Assembly: GCA_021767625.1 (NCBI GenBank)
Contig: JAASTB010000121.1
Span: forward strand, 1 to 6,858
DNA length: 6,858 bases
Origin: Wenzhouxiangella sp.
GTDB taxonomy: Bacteria > Pseudomonadota > Gammaproteobacteria > Xanthomonadales > Wenzhouxiangellaceae
Reading direction: 5' to 3'
A program made the position numbers and the translations under genes. Position 1 is the first letter of the stretch. Every line of letters begins with the position of its first letter. Below are positions 5,400 through 6,858 of this stretch, in pieces. The notes beneath the pieces were generated by a model. The model worked only from the letters and a program-made list of their open reading frames with translations, was not told the DNA's origin and did not search any database.

Positions 5400-6809
5400 A
5401 TGCAAAGAACATTCAAACCGTTCGCGATTCTGCTCCTGGCGCTGCTCGTCCAGCCGGTAGTGGCGCAGCCGGACTTCACCGGTCTGGTCGAGGAATCGAT
5501 TCCAGCCGTGGTCAACATCGAAACCACGCGCTTCGGCACCCGGCCCGACGAGGCGCCCGAGCAGGGGCAGCGGATGCCCGACGACATGCCCGAGTTCTTC
5601 CGGCGCTTCTTCGACGAACCCTACGGTCGCCGCGGCCAGCCCGACCGCATGGGCGGCGGCTCCGGTTTCATCATCGAATCCGATGGCCTGGTGATCACCA
5701 ACCACCACGTCATCGACGGCGCCGATGAAATCATCGTCCGCCTCTCCGACCGGCGCGAATTCGAGGCCGAACTGGTTGGCTCGGATGCCGAGACCGATAT
5801 CGCCGTGCTGCGCATCCCGGCCGAGGACCTGCCGACCCTGGAGTTCGGATCGACCGATAACCTCAAGCCGGGCGAATGGGTCATCGCGATCGGCTCGCCG
5901 TTCCAGTTCGAGCAGTCGGTCACCGCCGGCATCGTCAGCGCCAAGGGCCGAAGCCAGGGCGCGCAGCAGCAGTATGTGCCGTTCATCCAGACCGACGTGG
6001 CGATCAATCGCGGCAATTCCGGCGGCCCCCTGATCAGCACCGACGGCAAGGTGGTCGGCATCAATTCCTGGATCCTGAGCTCGCACGGCGGCAACATCGG
6101 CCTGTCGTTCTCGATTCCCAGCGAGGTGGCGCAGAACTCGATCGGGCAACTGCTCGACACCGGCCGCGTCGCGCGCGGCTTCCTCGGCGTGCAGCTGCAG
6201 GCGGTCAGCCGCGAACAGGCCGACGCGCTGGGGCTGGAGCGTCCCACCGGCGCGCTGATCAACCGCGTCGAGCCCGGCAGCCCGGCCGAAGCGGCCGGAA
6301 TCGAGGTCGGTGACGTCATCCTGGCATTCAACGGCACGCCCATCGATCAGCATTCCGAACTGCCGCCGCTGGTGGGCATGGAGCGTCCCGGCACGGAGGC
6401 CGAAATGACGATCTGGCGCTGGGGCGAACGGCAGACCATCGACGTCACCCTGGGTGAACGCGAGGCCGATGCGGTCGAGTCGGGCAGTGATGGTGAAGGC
6501 GCCGTCGAGCCCTCCAATGCCCTCGGCCTGATCGTCGAGCCGCTCTCCGGCGACCTTCGCAATCGCTACGGTGATCCCGAAGGCGGCGTCCTGATCGCCG
6601 AAGTCGAGAGCGACAACGCCTATCGAGCCGGCATTCGCCGCGGCCAGCTGATTCTGATGATCAACAATCAGCCGGTCGGCGACATGGACGACTTCAACGA
6701 GATCGTCGAAGGCATCGAGCCCGGGCGTACCGTTGCGCTGCTCGTCCAGCAGGCCAACGGCGCCTCCGCGTTCCTGGCCTACCGGCCGGAAAACGGCGGC
6801 GGGGAATGA
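5400..6809 (+). CDS. mucD: Periplasmic serine protease-chaperone MucD (DegP/HtrA family)
   Basis: This 469-residue exported protease degrades or refolds misfolded envelope proteins and so lowers the signal that triggers RseA cleavage. The signal peptide is R3-K6, a leucine-rich core (about 8-18) and PVVA, with likely cleavage after A22. The trypsin-like domain (about 25-255) has the triad H103 (ITNHHV), D133 (ETDIAVLRI) and S207 (NRGNSGGP). The LA-loop region (about 44-85) is rich in acidic residues, proline, arginine and phenylalanine, as in DegP-type proteins. PDZ1 (about 258-353) begins RGFLGVQLQAV and includes GSPAEAAGIEVGDVILAFNG. An acidic linker (about 354-373) separates it from PDZ2 (about 374-464), with DNAYRAGIRRGQLILMINNQPV. 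Two PDZ domains and this length match Pseudomonas MucD (about 474). The gene follows rseC by 23 nt and I see no convincing promoter of its own, so it is probably co-transcribed. Confidence 0.95.
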   Translation: MQRTFKPFAILLLALLVQPVVAQPDFTGLVEESIPAVVNIETTRFGTRPDEAPEQGQRMPDDMPEFFRRFFDEPYGRRGQPDRMGGGSGFIIESDGLVITNHHVIDGADEIIVRLSDRREFEAELVGSDAETDIAVLRIPAEDLPTLEFGSTDNLKPGEWVIAIGSPFQFEQSVTAGIVSAKGRSQGAQQQYVPFIQTDVAINRGNSGGPLISTDGKVVGINSWILSSHGGNIGLSFSIPSEVAQNSIGQLLDTGRVARGFLGVQLQAVSREQADALGLERPTGALINRVEPGSPAEAAGIEVGDVILAFNGTPIDQHSELPPLVGMERPGTEAEMTIWRWGERQTIDVTLGEREADAVESGSDGEGAVEPSNALGLIVEPLSGDLRNRYGDPEGGVLIAEVESDNAYRAGIRRGQLILMINNQPVGDMDDFNEIVEGIEPGRTVALLVQQANGASAFLAYRPENGGGE

Positions 6810-6814
6810 TGCGA

Positions 6815-6845
6815 TTGGTCCCCGGACCGGTCGGGCCGGTATAAT
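6815..6845 (+). promoter_or_regulatory. Candidate sigma-70 promoter downstream of mucD for the next gene
   Basis: A perfect TATAAT lies at 6840-6845, with TTGGTC at 6815-6820 as a possible -35. The spacer of 19 bases is longer than ideal. Two small GC-rich inverted repeats (GGTCC/GGACC at 6817-6828 and ACCGG/CCGGT at 6826-6840) lie just ahead of or partly within the -10, without a T-run. The gene served lies outside the window; in many relatives lepA follows mucD. Confidence 0.5.
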
Positions 6846-6858
6846 CCCCGCTCTTTGA

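Noticed and set aside
5373..6353. A 326-codon minus-strand open frame opposite mucD
   Set aside because: It is antisense to the protease domain, whose triad and PDZ signatures are intact. The composition is typical of a shadow frame.

Overview
The window is a GC-rich stretch of bacterial chromosome that reads as gammaproteobacterial. The strongest evidence is the gene order rpoE-rseA-rseB-rseC-mucD, which is the algU-mucABCD layout of Pseudomonas and many other non-enteric Gammaproteobacteria. A class 2 (quinone-linked) dihydroorotate dehydrogenase next to it fits the same group. I cannot name the genus from sequence alone. The window looks like core chromosome: coding is dense and GC-rich throughout, and I see no transposase, phage gene, tRNA, rRNA or CRISPR array.

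Layout. Bases 1-903 (minus strand) hold the first 301 codons of pyrD, whose 3' end lies outside the window. Bases 904-1010 are a short intergenic gap containing a conspicuous inverted pair of heptamer arrays. Bases 1011-2540 (minus strand) encode a complete aldehyde dehydrogenase of the ALDH7 (antiquitin/AmaB) type, probably an L-aminoadipate-semialdehyde / piperideine-6-carboxylate dehydrogenase of lysine catabolism. Bases 2541-2716 are a divergent promoter region. Bases 2717-6809 (plus strand) are a tightly packed five-gene envelope-stress operon. Bases 6810-6858 carry a perfect TATAAT box that probably serves the next gene beyond the window; lepA is the usual neighbour.

How the genes work together. 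RpoE is the ECF sigma factor. RseA is its single-pass inner-membrane anti-sigma factor. RseB is the periplasmic protein that protects RseA from proteolysis. RseC is a small membrane protein with a cysteine motif. MucD is a periplasmic HtrA/DegP-type serine protease-chaperone that removes misfolded envelope proteins and so damps the signal. A sigma-E-like promoter (GAAACTA-N16-TCTAG) about 47 bases upstream of the rpoE start suggests the usual positive autoregulation.

Nothing here amounts to a clearly undescribed system. The points most worth a second look are the 25-bp imperfect hairpin built from CAGGTTT/CCTGAAA heptamers just upstream of pyrD, and the placement of an ALDH7 gene divergent from rpoE, where nadB is the familiar neighbour in enterics and pseudomonads.
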